DNA of 64,000 bases, taken from contig JAJVDF010000378.1 of the NCBI GenBank assembly GCA_022410635.1, forward strand, positions 1,229,729 to 1,293,728, written 5' to 3'. Made by a program: the position numbers and the translations under genes. Shown here one piece after another: positions 1-11,655 of the stretch; the stretch's first letter is position 1, and each line of letters starts with the position of its first letter. The notes beneath the pieces were generated by a model. It ran no database searches. It was not told where the DNA came from and was given only the letters and a program-made list of their open reading frames with translations. Source of the DNA: Tretioscincus oriximinensis. Taxonomy: Eukaryota; Chordata; Lepidosauria; Squamata; Gymnophthalmidae.

Positions 1-74
1 CAATCTGTTGGTATGGTTGCAATCTTTTAGGCTCCTATCTACATATGTGGTGGAACTGTCCAAATGATTTTTGT

Positions 75-470
75 TATTTTGTATATTGCTATGTATTTTA
101 TAAAGGCCACTGAAGAAGACCATACCGGTCGAAACGCGTCTGGCCGTCAAGCGGTTGATAACTGAAGTACCATCACACGTTTCGGCCTGAGCAACTACAC
201 TTTATGACTTCCAGGACTTTGTATTATATTGGATCCTTTTGGACTTTTACTCATTTTATTTGGACTTTTATTGGACAGCTCCTAATTTTTATACTATATA
301 TTGTAGATTATCTATTATTGTTTGAAATATATCTTTATAACGTATTGAATTGTTTATCTATTGTTTTGTCTATATGTGGTTTGGGACACCGTGGGTTTTT
401 CTGTGTTNGTTGTGGTGTATCGGCTACCTGGTGTGTATAGGGACTGTTTTGCTTTTACAGATATTAGTGA
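75..470 (+). mobile_element. Penelope-like repeat, copy 1 (non-coding part)
   Basis: This stretch aligns by eye with 1838-2200. Both begin at a hammerhead-like motif, continue through TTTTGGACTTTTATT-type and ATTGTAGATTAT-type segments, and reach a TGTGGTTTGGGACACC / TGTGGTTGGAAACCC block about 280 bases later. No reverse transcriptase is present in the window. Hammerhead motifs in the terminal repeats are known from Penelope-like retroelements, so that family is my best guess. A satellite-like or retrozyme-like element is an alternative. The small open frames across it show no recognisable domain. Confidence 0.5.
105..145 (+). ncRNA. Hammerhead-ribozyme-like motif
   Basis: The parts fall in type I hammerhead order. 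Stem I is GGCCA (105-109) with TGGCC (141-145), five pairs. Core CTGAAGA is at 110-116. Stem II is GACC (118-121) with GGTC (127-130) and loop ATACC. GAAA is at 131-134. The self-complementary ACGCGT (134-139) is followed by C140, so the cleavage triplet would be GTC with the cut after 140. Deviations are A at the tolerant position 7 and one extra unpaired A (117) before stem II. Stem III has no loop, as in minimal hammerheads that act as dimers. Self-cleavage is inferred, not shown. Confidence 0.6.
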
Positions 471-1509
471 TAAACAGAATTAACTCTACTACTTTGCAGA
501 GTTTGCCAAGGATATACAGGTTGCTCCCAGGAAATAAGAGGAAAATTCCAGAGCTTGTTTGCATCTCACTGTTTCTTCTTGTTGTGCTTGCCAAATGGAA
601 AGGCAATCTCACGTTGCAAGGCGGAAGTGCCCAAATATCACCCAACAGTGATTGTTTTTACCCTGGGTTAGGTAAGACATAGCACCATTCCTTGCATTAC
701 AGTAGGTGTAACCACACTATTCCCAGTCAAAAATTTGCTGAATTTCCTGTTTGTCATGAATGTGGAATACTCAAATATTTGGATTATTCCCTAACAAATC
801 ACATTTTTACCTTTCCTCTTACCTTCTTCTTTTTCATGAATTCAAATTATTCACATGGCTATCAGCTAAAGACTCAGGTAAAAACATTTTATTTGTTAAT
901 TATTTACTATATATTTATATTCAACCCTACTAACAACTAAAAAAAAAGGCACCTGCTTGGAAATAGGCACATAAAATGAGAATACTTAAAGTACAAGACA
1001 AAGGTGACTTTCAGTATGTGTGAATTAATCTAGTTAATTAATTCTAAAAAGAAGCCCTTTCCTTCAGTGTGAAATAGCTGTTTATTAGCTTTGTCCCAAT
1101 GAATACATCTCTCCTTCTACAATATGTTTACCTTAAGAAAAAAGATAGGATGATGGACCCAATCAAGAGCAGCAGGATGAAAAGAATTAATTCAATTCTG
1201 CAGTAAAATAGCAAAAGAAAGACTGCAGTGAGATGGGGTAAATGCATCTTCGTATGGGTGAAAATATTAATTGAGGAAAAGGATCCTCATCATTATGATC
1301 ATTGTTATTATGAAAGAGAAGCAGCAGAACTTGAATACGTTCATAAGTTCCAAGCCATCAATAAAGGACATAACAAAGATAATGGTTTTCTGGCCAATTA
1401 TGCATTTTTATGACACCTACTAAGTATTTGATTGATTTAATATCAGACATTGCCTCTTGTTGTCCCAGAGACTTTTTCACATGAGAGGATTAGTTTCTGC
1501 TATTTACCC
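471..1509. other. No recognised feature
   Basis: AT-rich sequence between the two Penelope-like copies. Short open frames at 692-940 and 1228-1413 have no recognisable domain. The first few hundred bases may still be part of the upstream repeat copy. Confidence 0.4.
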
Positions 1510-1730
1510 TCAGGTGTCCAACTATGTGCAAACACAAAAAAATTATAGAAATAGTAAAATAGTATAAATGTATTTAAGACAATATTCAATAATCCACAAT
1601 TTTCAAAATATAACGTGGAGCAGCCCAGTATATTGCTTCAGTCCAAAGAAATTAGAATAAAAGTCCAAAAGGAAGAAGTATAGTAATGATGGTCCTCAAA
1701 TAATGCAAGTGTATGTCTTCTTCAGTGGCC
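1510..1730 (-). mobile_element. Penelope-like repeat, inverted arm
   Basis: Read on the minus strand, this matches 1925-2130 for about 200 bases, including the blocks around TTGCATTATTTGAGGAC, TCTAATTTCTTTGGACTGAA and TACATTTATACTATTTTACT. The reverse complement of 1711-1730 begins GGCCACTGAAGAAGAC, which is the first half of the hammerhead-like motif. It then jumps straight into the TTGCATTATTTG block, so the second half of the motif and about 80 bases are missing. The arms point away from a 200-base spacer. Head-to-head terminal repeats are a known arrangement in Penelope-like elements. Confidence 0.5.
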
Positions 1731-1837
1731 TATTGATGGAATCCTTCTGGAGCTTTTTAACTTTGTGAAAATGTGAATTTTGGATTGAGCCCACTAATGT
1801 ATGGAAATTTTAAACTTATATATATAATGCATCAATA

Positions 1838-1877
1838 GACCACTGAAGAAAATCGTTCGGTCGAAATGCGTCTGGCC
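1838..1877 (+). ncRNA. Decayed hammerhead-ribozyme-like motif
   Basis: The CTGAAGA core (1843-1849), GAAA (1863-1866), GCGTC (1868-1872) and flanking stem I (GACCA with TGGCC, one A·C mismatch) are retained. Stem II has lost its closing G-C pair and ACGCGT has become ATGCGT, so a dimeric stem III would be weakened. Probably inactive; it helps show which positions of copy 1 are shared by descent. Confidence 0.45.
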
Positions 1878-2200
1878 TCCAGTTTATGAAGACAGAAAGA
1901 TCTTCTATACTCTATCTAAAACTAGACTTGCATTATTTGAGGACTTCATCATTACTATACTTCATCTTTTCGGACTTTTATTCTAATTTCTTTGGACTGA
2001 AGCAATATATTGGGCTGNTCCACTTTATATTTTGGAAATTGTAGATTATTGAATATTGTTTTAAATACATTTATACTATTTTACTATTTGTATAATTTTT
2101 GTTTTGTGTTTGCATGTGGTTGGAAACCCAAGGGCTTTTGCTCTGTTTCATTTGGAGAATTTGCTCCCTTGTGGTTTTAGGGATTGTTAGGTATCATGTT
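1838..2200 (+). mobile_element. Penelope-like repeat, copy 2
   Basis: Second copy of the family at 75-470, in the same orientation, with many substitutions and small indels. It forms the right arm of the inverted repeat with 1510-1730. It begins at a decayed hammerhead-like motif and runs to a GGTTTTAGGGATTGTTAGG block equivalent to TGTGTATAGGGACTGTT in copy 1. No coding capacity is seen. Confidence 0.5.
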
Positions 2201-3084
2201 CAAATTGGTTGCACCAAAAGTCCTCACTTCAGTTTCAATTTGGAACTTCCTATTGCGATTTTCAATTCGTTTTTAAAGGTGTAATGTGAATGCATCTTTA
2301 CTGAGGCTAGTGGTATATATCTGAACTACAGATATAAAATATTACAAGAAAAAAATCCAGATTATAGGAACTATGCCATATTTGAGCTTTGGGCTCAAAA
2401 GAGAGAAAATATGGAATAACTTTAGATTCTGGAAAAGTTGCAGTTTTCTATTAATCTTGTACATTTCTTTAAAAATATTTTGGATTTCAGCCACACGTAT
2501 ATCATGTACCTGAGCTATGTGTTTATTGCTCATTAATGTGTCCCTTGCCGCATTTTATTATTGTTAACTGCTGTTAATCTAAAATCGTTCACTGAAATCA
2601 AATCAGTCAGGGGACCAGGAGATCATGGTGGAAAATCCTAAGTAGATTGATCAAAACTGAATTGGAGATTCTTTCTGTTGCTAATATTAATAATTACTAT
2701 TTTTTATTTATCTTTGAGTAAGAACAAAGAGTTCAGAAAACCTTTTTTAAAAAATTAAAGGTATCATAGGGTTTTGCTTTTATTGTTTTAGTGTTGCTAT
2801 GCTGCAATTGACCATTCCAAGACCAATCTAATCACAAAACATGAAAATTGAATAAATTATATAAGCAGCATTCATAGTGGCATCTCATATTTTATCCATA
2901 TCATCACAAGTGCAAAGAAATAACTCAAATTATTTACAGTTCCCAAAGTTTTTAACGACGTATGGGCAATTTCGTTTCAGGGCAACAAAATACTAGGAGC
3001 CTCTTTCCACACAATAATGTTGTGTAAGTGAATGTTTTTAAAGGATTTAGAATATTTAGATTTTTCTGAAAAAGGGCCATGATA
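2201..3084. other. No recognised feature
   Basis: AT-rich, single-copy looking sequence. No repeat end, gene or RNA was recognised. Confidence 0.4.
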
Positions 3085-3255
3085 ACTACCTGCATGGATA
3101 ACTTTAAAAATGGACCGAATTCAAGGAGAACAGGTGTATGAAAGATTGTAAGAATACCTAGGCGGAGAGACAGATAAGATGCTTTTGAAGGTTGTTTGCA
3201 AGGAGTAGAGAGCAAGTGAAGACTTTGCTTTCATCTTGTGTTTGGAAATGCCCGG
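3085..3255 (+). mobile_element. Decayed CR1/L3-like LINE 3' fragment
   Basis: Shares with the better copies at 7665 and 49258 the blocks CTGCATGGATAACTTTAA (equivalent to CTGGATAACTTTAAGAG) and TTTGCAAGGAGTAGAGAGCA followed by GTGAAGACTTTGC. Heavily diverged, with no open frame belonging to the element. Confidence 0.4.
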
Positions 3256-4889
3256 AACCAATTTGCTTTGACACTTGTGCTACTATAGGTAGAAAGTATT
3301 GTACGAGAGCAGCGCATTTCCCATTTTGTTTACAAGAAGAGGAGGTTTTCTGGGAATTGATGGTGTAAGGTCCTTTTAAGAGCTATTGCTACCAAAAGAC
3401 ATAGAAAATGAAAAACTGAGATCTGGATCACCTATTTTACGTTCATATTATTTATTTACGACTTGGTATTGTATGTTAATTTGGATCTAGACCTTCACTT
3501 AAAGGCTTCAGAACAGTTAACTTTAAGAGAAAAAGACAGTAAATATCATTAAATTTTCTTTCTCACCACAAGAGAAAAAATTCACAACTCTGTAGTGAAA
3601 ACACAGTAGGCTTCTGGTTTTAATCAGCAGTTTCTATACAGTTGGGAGTCTTCTTGGGAATAGAAAACTATTTGAGCTTTTAAATTGAAAGAAAATGTAA
3701 AGAAGACCAACTTCATGCCAAAAATAATAACACAAAATTAAAAAAAACTGCTTAGTAGGAACCCAACCAAAGGCAACACTCTCATAATCCTGTGAAAGGA
3801 TTTGGAAAGAAAATATTCTGTGAATTAGGAAATACACTTGCTTGAAACCTTTATAACAAAAAAACAAAAACAAATTAAGCTTATTCAGATATTGTCAGTG
3901 TAAACTTGAACTTAAAGGAGTTGCAGTTCACCAATTTCATTTTTTTTAATTCTTCATTGTTTGGGGATATAATTATCACTGATCCAAAACAGAATGGTCA
4001 AACCCAAATCTGTCCCAGACAAAAAAATTCCCCTCTCTGCAATCAACCAGGAAACCAGATGCAAATATAGTGGCATAAGTAAGCAATATCTATCCCTAGC
4101 TCAACTCTTCTAGACAGCAGCAGCAATAGCAATACTTCAACGAGGTTGTTTTTTGAAGTGCTCTGTGAGAGTTCTTCAAATAAATCTGCATTTAAAGTGC
4201 TATAGTAGAGGCTAAATTGATATGCACATCTAATACAGAGGAAGAGGGCAGTGTAATGAAGACAGTCCCATAAAAGCATCGTGCAGGTCTTCTATCCCAT
4301 CATCCCTTAACAGATATCTCACTAGGTTGACGTCATGTTTTATCAACAAAAGAGCTTCCACTTTTTCACAGGGAGTTCTTGTAAAATGAGAAGCTGAATA
4401 CCATCTCCTGATATGACCTCCAATTTCTATAACTGGGCAGACCTTATCCATATTCTAATATTTAATCTAAGCTTCCAGGTTTCCTCTTCATGTTGGAATG
4501 CATTATTTTTAAAACTTNTACAACCAGTAATTCTGTTACACTAAAGGCTCTAAACTGAAGCAATTAATATTATAAATTAATCTCTGGGAATCTTCCAGAA
4601 TAATAAAATTATTAAGTAAAATGATATTAGTGCCTTAACATTTTATTGTTATAAGAAACCTGAATGTTTCCATTCTAACTGCCAGCACATACTATTCCCA
4701 TTTCTGCATTGACCCTTATTTCAGAGTACATCATTGAACAGAGATCCACCATCACCATGCTGATAGAGTCTATGGGCAGCCACAATTGAGACCTGCTGCA
4801 TTCTGTACAGCATACAAATGGCAGGTCCATAATTTGAAATATATCTCAGAATAAGGCCCAGTGCAGGATGGACTATGAAACTGAGGATT
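3256..4889. other. No firm feature
   Basis: Mostly AT-rich. The part at 4740-4885 contains a word set (CCATGCTGAT..., GGCAGGTCCATA, GTGCAGGATGGA) that recurs loosely near 17000 and 50800, suggesting an old interspersed repeat I cannot name. Confidence 0.3.
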
Positions 4890-5160
4890 CAAGATAATTA
4901 GGATCAACAAGGAGAAGCATGTGGATTTTTTTTTCACCGAGAGGATGGTGACAGGAACCAGTCTGGACAGTTTTAACAACAGGTTAAACAAATTCATAGG
5001 GGATAGGTGTATGAACAGCTATTAGAATTGATGTCTTAAACCTCCTCCGTGTTGGAGAGGCAGGTAGGATCATGCTTCTATAGGTGCCCTGTAGAAGGAA
5101 TCAAGTGAACGTTTTACCATTGTCTTCTGCTTGAGATCTGTAGTCTGACCCAGTAGCACC
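4890..5160 (+). mobile_element. Decayed CR1/L3-like LINE 3' fragment
   Basis: Follows the order of the 7665-8060 copy: TTTTTTTTCACCGAGAGGATGGT, then GGACAGTTTTAACA, then AGGTTAAACAAATTCATAGG, then GCTATTAGAATTGATGTCTT, then a CCTCCGTGTTGGAGAGGCAG block. About 270 bases of the 3' end survive. Confidence 0.5.
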
Positions 5161-7664
5161 CCTGTCTGTTATTTTCTTATGACCATGCCATACTGTCACC
5201 ATACATATATCTCATTAATGATGTGANATAATTAGGAAGAATTATTCATGTAAGTTAATTAGGAATAAAAAGGGGAAAACATTTTGCAAGTTAGACTGGT
5301 TATGAGAAGAATTTGCTCTCTACCTGGCTTTTCAGAGGTGGGTGGAATGAACCAATTGCCCAGCAGCTATGATTGCACATTACTGCACCATGGGTAACAG
5401 CAGTTGAGCCCCTGCATAAAGGTGTGGATGACACAGAAGAGTCACTGAGCTGCCAGTTTTTTAATGATCATTCATGAAGTCAAGTGCACAACAGGCCACG
5501 TACAGCTCTTAATAATTCTACTACCATTTAGGGGACTATCAGTTCCTCAGTTTCAATGGTTCTAAAGAGCTACATATTCACTCTTGCTACTAGGTTTCCC
5601 TGAAGTTTTCAGTGGTCACCATAGTATTTCAGTTTGCAACCATTTTTATTATTGTTTGGTACATTAATACTTCTTTTATGTTCGGAACCAATGACCTTGG
5701 GTGATAAGTAAGTGCACAGAATATAGTAAATAATAATTTTCAAGCCATAAAACAGTATTTACAAGCACAAATTTACCCTTGCCTAGCTCTGAACTTGTTC
5801 TACTTTTTGATACCTCAAAATCATAATCATATAATGTATAACCAGCGGCATGCTGGACATAAAGGCAGAATGCTGCAAAAACAACTCAGCACAATTCACA
5901 TTAGTGCAGGTGGAACCCAGCACATCATTTCCACTTGTGGGAAATAAATGGAGCAGAAACATTGACATTTACATTGGTTTAAGTAACAGCACATCAACCT
6001 GAATGCACAGCATAAATAAAAGTAGATAAAAGCTTTTCAGTCACCTCTAAAGAAAAGAAAAAACACCTCAAGTGTCCAGAACCCAATCTCAGACCTTCCC
6101 TCAGATGCTTTTTCTTTGTATTGACTGGGCACTTAGCAAGTAAGCACAAATTTTGTTATGTACAGCATATATTTTACATAAAATATTTACTTTTGCACAC
6201 ATACACAGAGAAAACTAAAATCCATATTTTGTGCATTCTGCTGGTTCATTGGAATTCACTTCAAAGACAGTTTAACATCTTCAGTTTATTCATGATTGAG
6301 AGCAATATCTACTGCAAATGTATGTTTTAAAAAACTCTAACTCTGTGGCAAAACAAACTGAGCAGATGCCTTCTTCACGTGCACACCTTCCATTCATTAT
6401 AAATGATGATCATGTAATAAAATCATCATTTGATCATAGCTCTGCTGCCTACATTTCAGGAGCAGTGCAAGGAACGTGCAGTGTTCATTCTGGTCACTGG
6501 CATGTGGCTGTTCCTCATCTGGGGAATCTCATCAGCATGACACCCACAGATGAGGAACAATGTTGGCTGGAGGGAGAGTTTTCTGCCTAGTGCGCAATCT
6601 TGCTTTCTTTATTCCTCCCCCAACCCACCACGAATTTTGTTGATGATTCAAGTCAAGGAGCTTAGGCCATCACCCAAGCACAAGAAGTTGCACTGGGAGA
6701 GAGGGTACTGTATTAGATGAGAGGTAACCAGGCAAAACGCAAAGACGTCACTTCACAACATGAGAGCTTTGGCTCTCCTTGCCTGGGTGATACCTTAAGT
6801 GCCCCATAGCATACTAGATTGGGTAGTCTGTACGGTTAGATTTTTTAAAAAACTTGGCAAGCACCGGAAATGATGCAGGGGCAGAGTGTTAGCAATGAGT
6901 AGCAGTATTTTCACTTTCATTTATTAGTTCCTGTGCGCCAGGCTTGGCTATGTGGGAAATACTATTGTAATTCAAATTGTTTTGTGTATAGGAAGAGGAG
7001 CCCCTACTGAATGTATAACTAGTAGGTGTTAACAGCTCTGAATCACTTTAAATCTTTTATTGTATCATTCACTATTGCAGCTGTTTCAATAAACAACCAA
7101 AAGAAGACTCAACTCTCTGATTCTTGCCTAAAGAAGGCATTCATTACTAACATAGAGACTGAGTCCAAGTGGGGGTCCTGGTAATGCTTGTAAGCAGCAG
7201 CAGTAGCAACCACCACTTAAGTGGTGAAGGGGGCTCTAAGTCTTGAGTAACCAGCTGCATTTTGAAGGACTTCAATCACCTCTGTTAGCTTCCTGATCTA
7301 CATGCTGGCTGCAGGTAAAGAAGCAGGAATATAACGTTGAGATAAAGTGGGATTTGAGGAAATAACCTCAAAGGGGAGGATCTCAGTTGCACTTTCTGGA
7401 ACCATTTCTCCACAGAAATATAGCAAGCACCAACAGTATCGGAAGCCATTTGTTAAATTTAGCTTGTAATCATTCATTTACCATATTCTAACCTTGAATT
7501 TGACTGTTTTTTTAATCTGTTTTAATATTGTATCTTATATTGGTGTTTTTTTAAAAATATTGGGATTTTTGCTTGTATTTTATATGTTCTGTACAGCGCT
7601 AAGTACATGATTAGCACTATATAAGTAAACAACAACCACAATAGTGATTTCTCTGTCACACAAC
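5161..7664. other. No gene; one short inverted repeat and an old LINE-like tail
   Basis: The TGTTCCTCATCTG and CAGATGAGGAACA words (about 6509-6561) form a short inverted repeat. Around 7500-7640 the text GTACAGCGCTAAGTACATGA followed by an ACTATATAAGTAAACAACAA tail resembles the 3' tail of L2-like LINEs or SINEs. Nothing else is recognised. Confidence 0.35.
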
Positions 7665-8060
7665 ACTAGGACCAGGGGGCATTCCTTGAAACTGATGGGC
7701 AGAAGAGTGAGGACAGACAAAGGAAAGTATTTTTTTTCACCCAGAGGGTAATCGACCTTTGGAATTTACTTCCAGAAGAGGTGGTACCTATTAGCCTGGA
7801 TAACTTTAAGAGAGGATTAGACAAGTTCATAGACACCAAGGGTATAAACAGCTACTAGAATNGATGTCTTGATACTGCCTCCGAGATGGAGCAATAGGCA
7901 GTATTCTTGAAATGCCGTTTGCAAGACATCAAGAACAAGTGAAGATTTTTCCTTCCATTCCAGACTGCCCAGGTGCAATTGGTGGTAGGCCTTTGCATGG
8001 GANAGANTGCTGGACTAGATGGGCTCTGGCCCAATTCAGCAGGACTCCTATTTTGCTAAT
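7665..8060 (+). mobile_element. CR1/L3-like LINE 3' end
   Basis: Begins near ACTAGGACCAGGGGGCATTC, the end of the reverse transcriptase reading frame in this family. It runs through GGAATTTACTTCCAGAAGAGG and AGGATTAGACAAGTTCATAG to a 3' end near GCTGGACTAGATGGGCTCTG. Collinear with 49258-49812. Three Ns fall inside it. It is 5'-truncated, as expected for CR1-type elements, and non-coding. Confidence 0.75.
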
Positions 8061-8620
8061 AATAAGCACAAATCTTTTTGCACAACTGGCAGATGGACAT
8101 AGATAGTAACATCTTTTGGTGACCATCCATGCATGCTACACTGTCAAGATGGTAATATGCAATATATCTTGGAACATTGGGAAAAGTGACTTTCCTTGAT
8201 TTTTTAAAAAAACATATTTTGCTTTTTGCTTTCTTAATGCTAGGATGGCATAAGTGTGGCCAAATTGTGAAGCAATCCAGTTATCCTAGCTTAAAGAAAG
8301 CAAGGCTGGGATAATCTAATATGCCTCTTTACAATTATTCAATACAGGAGTTGCTTGACTCAGTTATGACAAAACCCCTGCCAGTGCATGAGATCATGAC
8401 AATAGTGGCAGAATCTACAGTAGATATGGCACTTTGTCCTTCTTATTTGGGGCTCATCTGGTACAAAATTACCCGAGGCTGGGTGATACCCTGTGTTCTC
8501 TATGGAGAGACTAGTATGGGCAAGGGCCATCCTCATTGTGGCAACTTGATCTAGTTCAATATGAGTGCAAAGGGACATGTTTTAGCAGTGCATCAAGTGT
8601 TCATTACCATTCATAAAGAA
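8061..8620. other. No recognised feature
   Basis: AT-rich flank of the hairpin repeat. The last 13 bases (8608-8620) are one copy of that repeat's target-site duplication. Confidence 0.4.
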
Positions 8621-8816
8621 TTTCAGAGAAATAGCCGTGTTAGTCTAGCAGAAAGTCCAGCAAAGGAGCTAGCAGCACTTTGAGACTGACTTGAGAAAAG
8701 TGGTTGGCATAAGCTTTTGTAGACAGGTCTACTTCTTCAGTAGACCTGTCTACGAAAGCTTATGCCAACCACTTTTCTCAAGTTAGTCTCAAAGTGCTGC
8801 TAGCTCCTTTGCTGGA
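8621..8816 (+). mobile_element. Hairpin interspersed repeat with 13-bp target duplication
   Basis: A near-perfect head-to-head inverted repeat. The left arm runs from TTTCAGAGAAATAGCCGTG to ACTTCTTCAG (8740); the right arm, TAGACCTGTCTACGAAAGC onward, mirrors it down to GCTCCTTTGCTGGA. The right arm lacks the outer 30 bases of the left. Flanks repeat CATTCATAAAGAA exactly (8608-8620 and 8817-8829). A 13-bp duplication is longer than the 8 bp of hAT or the TA of mariner and suggests retroposition. The arms carry a CTGAAGAAG, stem, CGAAA motif. No coding capacity. Confidence 0.7.
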
Positions 8817-9009
8817 CATTCATAAAGAAGCAGATGGGTCANTCTATCTGCTTCAAAATAGTATTTTAATGAAGCAGAACTCCACCACAATACCAGCATG
8901 CAATGTAGATGAAAAATCCCCTTGAATGTCTTACAGAGTATTAACTACATCTTAGATACTTTGGGGAAAGAGAAGATTGGGCACCTTGGATCCTTAAGGG
9001 CAACCCAAC

Positions 9010-9365
9010 CCCCAGCAAGGGGATCTTGTAGCACCTTAAAGACTAACATGAAAAATATTGGTAGCATGAGCCTTTGTAGATGCAATGCAATGGAGGTCCA
9101 TCAACCTCTCTGTGCATTACAGCTAATGAACCTAATAAACCTATTTAGTAGCCAGAGGGCTGTGTCATACTAATGTGTCAGCCTCCAAAGGTTAGCATTT
9201 TGTCATTAAATGTTCCTGAACATTGTCAACCCAAGTCCAACATTATAGCAACGGGTGCTGTGGGCTATACTTCAGAGGCATCTAAAAGCACTTCTGTTTT
9301 AAGATACATAAATACACTTTATTGTTTTTACTGCAAGAAGCTAATATGGCTACCCTCTGGAAATT
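9010..9365 (-). mobile_element. Diverged member of the hairpin repeat superfamily
   Basis: The right end, read on the minus strand, is CCAGAGGGTAGCCATATTAG, matching the CAGAGAAATAGCCGTGTTAG start of the 8621 repeat. The left part contains TTGTAGCACCTTAAAGACTA and GTAGCATGAGCCTTTGTAGA, matching that repeat's AGCAGCACTTTGAGACTGAC and GGCATAAGCTTTTGTAGACA. The middle (9080-9260) is much altered. The family is common in reptile genomes; I do not recall an established name. Confidence 0.5.
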
Positions 9366-10189
9366 GTTTTAATAAAAATTGTGGTCTGTTTCTTTTCCAG
9401 ACTCATTTGTTAGCTTCCTTTCCCCCTTCTTCCTTTCCCTTCCTCCAACAGCAGGTACAAATCTTATTAAATCAGAAACAGAAGTTCAGATAGTGGTCAA
9501 GAGAGCCCCCACCCCTAGAGGTGCATTACTGGTAGCTTTTTTATAGCTTCTGGCAAACCACTAATTGCCTGAAAAAATCTAGGTCAGCAGTTCAGTGGCC
9601 AAGTTAGCTGGCTCATTGACAACAGTGTTATTCATGAGTAAAAATGAAATTGCTGTGTGGTTTAATTTTCTTTTTAAAATAATATAACATTATACTATTG
9701 GAGTTTTCAATGGTAACTTGTTTTTCCTTTCTTTTCCCTTCGTTCCTGCTATTTTACAGACACCACACATACATAGGGGTGTACAGGTCTAACTTTCACA
9801 TCTTAATTACCATAAGGATGTAAGACATTCAGTGATAAAAGAAGTGGAAAGCAGCTTAGTATAAGTTGGCAGTTTTACCCAATATCTTTCTTAATAACAA
9901 CAGCAAATTACAAAACATTTTGAACAAACAAAAAAGAATCCAAGGGCAGCCTATTAATTTGGACACCAATGTAGTAACAGTAGGTTTCTATTAACAGATA
10001 ATATCACAGATTAGAGCTGCTACAGCTTCATAAGAATCTCAGTATTTAGAACATGACAGACTTTAACATAACAAAAACCATTTTCACCACAGTGCCATAG
10101 CTATGCTTATTTTTGCACTCATGCTCTGTTGTTCTAAGACTAATAATCTCCCCCTCAAGCTGCGTCTGTCATCATCATTGTATTCTTTT
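9366..10189. other. No recognised feature
   Basis: AT-rich sequence with no repeat ends or coding signal seen. Confidence 0.4.
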
Positions 10190-10380
10190 TGAAGATCTTT
10201 GAAGATGCACCTCTTCAACCTGGCCTTCGGCTGAAGAAATGCTGTTTTTCCTTCTTCCTTTCCAACTTCAGGTAGTGTTTGTTACTGTTTTATAATGTTA
10301 ATTTTGTACTGTTTTTATTATTGGCTANCTTGAGACCTACAGGTATGGGGCAAAATATAAGTATAAATAAATAAATAACA
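10190..10380 (+). mobile_element. L2-like LINE or SINE 3' end
   Basis: Contains GATGCACCTCTTCAACCTGG and a T-rich stretch, then CTTGAGACCTACAGGTATGG and an AAATAAATAAATAA tail. The same order is seen at 63400-63606. The 'gaccttt-gggtata-gggcgg-atataa' 3' end recurs at 15455 (minus), 19050, 21830, 31600 and 32715 (minus). The A/T tail with AAAT units is the probable 3' end. Confidence 0.55.
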
Positions 10381-11655
10381 GCACAATCAGTTGGTGATCA
10401 GAATAAAAGAAGAAGACAATGTATAAAAACATGGGCCCTCTCCCCATTGAGTCTTTACCTGGGTTACATCTTGGAATCTTGGAAAGCTTGACCATCCACA
10501 TGCCAGTACAGCCTACACTAGCACTTAGATGGCAGCCTCCTGTCCCAAGCTTTAGCTCAGAGTAAGGTTCAGTGGGGACAGGGCCATGGACTCGCATCAT
10601 ATCCATTATGTGGTCAATGTTACATGAAATGGGATCTTCATAGCATTATACAAGATATCTATAAAAGAAATAGCATGTACATTTTGTCAAATTTATATCA
10701 CACCCTTCCCCTCTGATGGCTAAACNTGAAAGTTTCTAGCCTCAGGAATTGTAGGATTGAATTTCAGTGACGTGTTATACCATGACTCACAAATTCTCCC
10801 CTCTTTCAGTAATTCCATATCAGTGCTACAAAGCACTGTGCCCAGATTCACTAATATATATTTTCTGCAAGGAAAATGCAAAAAAGGACTACCAGTTCAT
10901 CAGGACCATTGATATAATCATCAAGCACTTTGATATCAGTACAGCACTGTGAAAGATTCATTATTGATCTAAAATAATCAAGTTAGCCAAATAACAAATT
11001 AATTGACATAATGGCCAAAGCAGCACATTTCAGGATGGCTGAAACAACTCAGAACCCTGTCAGCTAAGCTCATGGTAAAGGTGGAGTGCCTAAGCAAAGC
11101 AGTGTTCAAGCATAGCAGTGTTTTGTTGCTATCCAGAAAATGAAAAAGTAAGAGAAGTCATATTTGGAGATGTGAATTTCTTCTAAGTCAAGGTCAGTTA
11201 ATGATCCACAATGGTAAAGCAATGCAGACACAGTGCTAGTTTACATAATATTTTTAGCATCAGACAAGCTTAAGAATAGAGAAGGACTGGGAGGAGGTTC
11301 ACATGGAAAACGTTAAACAGCAAACAGCCAATGGCTTTTGCATAGCCCTTGAGGCACAGCTGTCATTATCCTCAAATCCAGTTCTGCAATCTTACAAACC
11401 TAGCTGTGAAAATTGTGAGAAATTACTCGGAATCTGGCTCCAAAGTTTTCAAGGGATCTTTTTACTAGGCTAAAGCCATAGTAACATCTTCACGTTTAGA
11501 CCATCTTCAGTTCATTTTCAGTCCCAAGGAATGGGTTTAGTCCTTTTTTCCCCCTAGACTAAACCACATTCTTCAGGACTAGAGATAAATTGATTATTTA
11601 AAATAAAGATATTACCATGCCCTAAGGCCCTTTCTGTCCTGGGGCATAAACTAGA
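10381..11655. other. No firm feature
   Basis: Part of 10750-10870 (AGTAATTCCATATCAGTGCT block) resembles 29010-29100 (AGTAATTCCACATCAATGCT), hinting at an unnamed repeat. Otherwise nothing recognised. Confidence 0.3.

Noticed and set aside
6509..6561. Short inverted repeat as a possible terminator or RNA structure
   Set aside because: Arms are only 13 bases with a long loop; common by chance and no gene is nearby.
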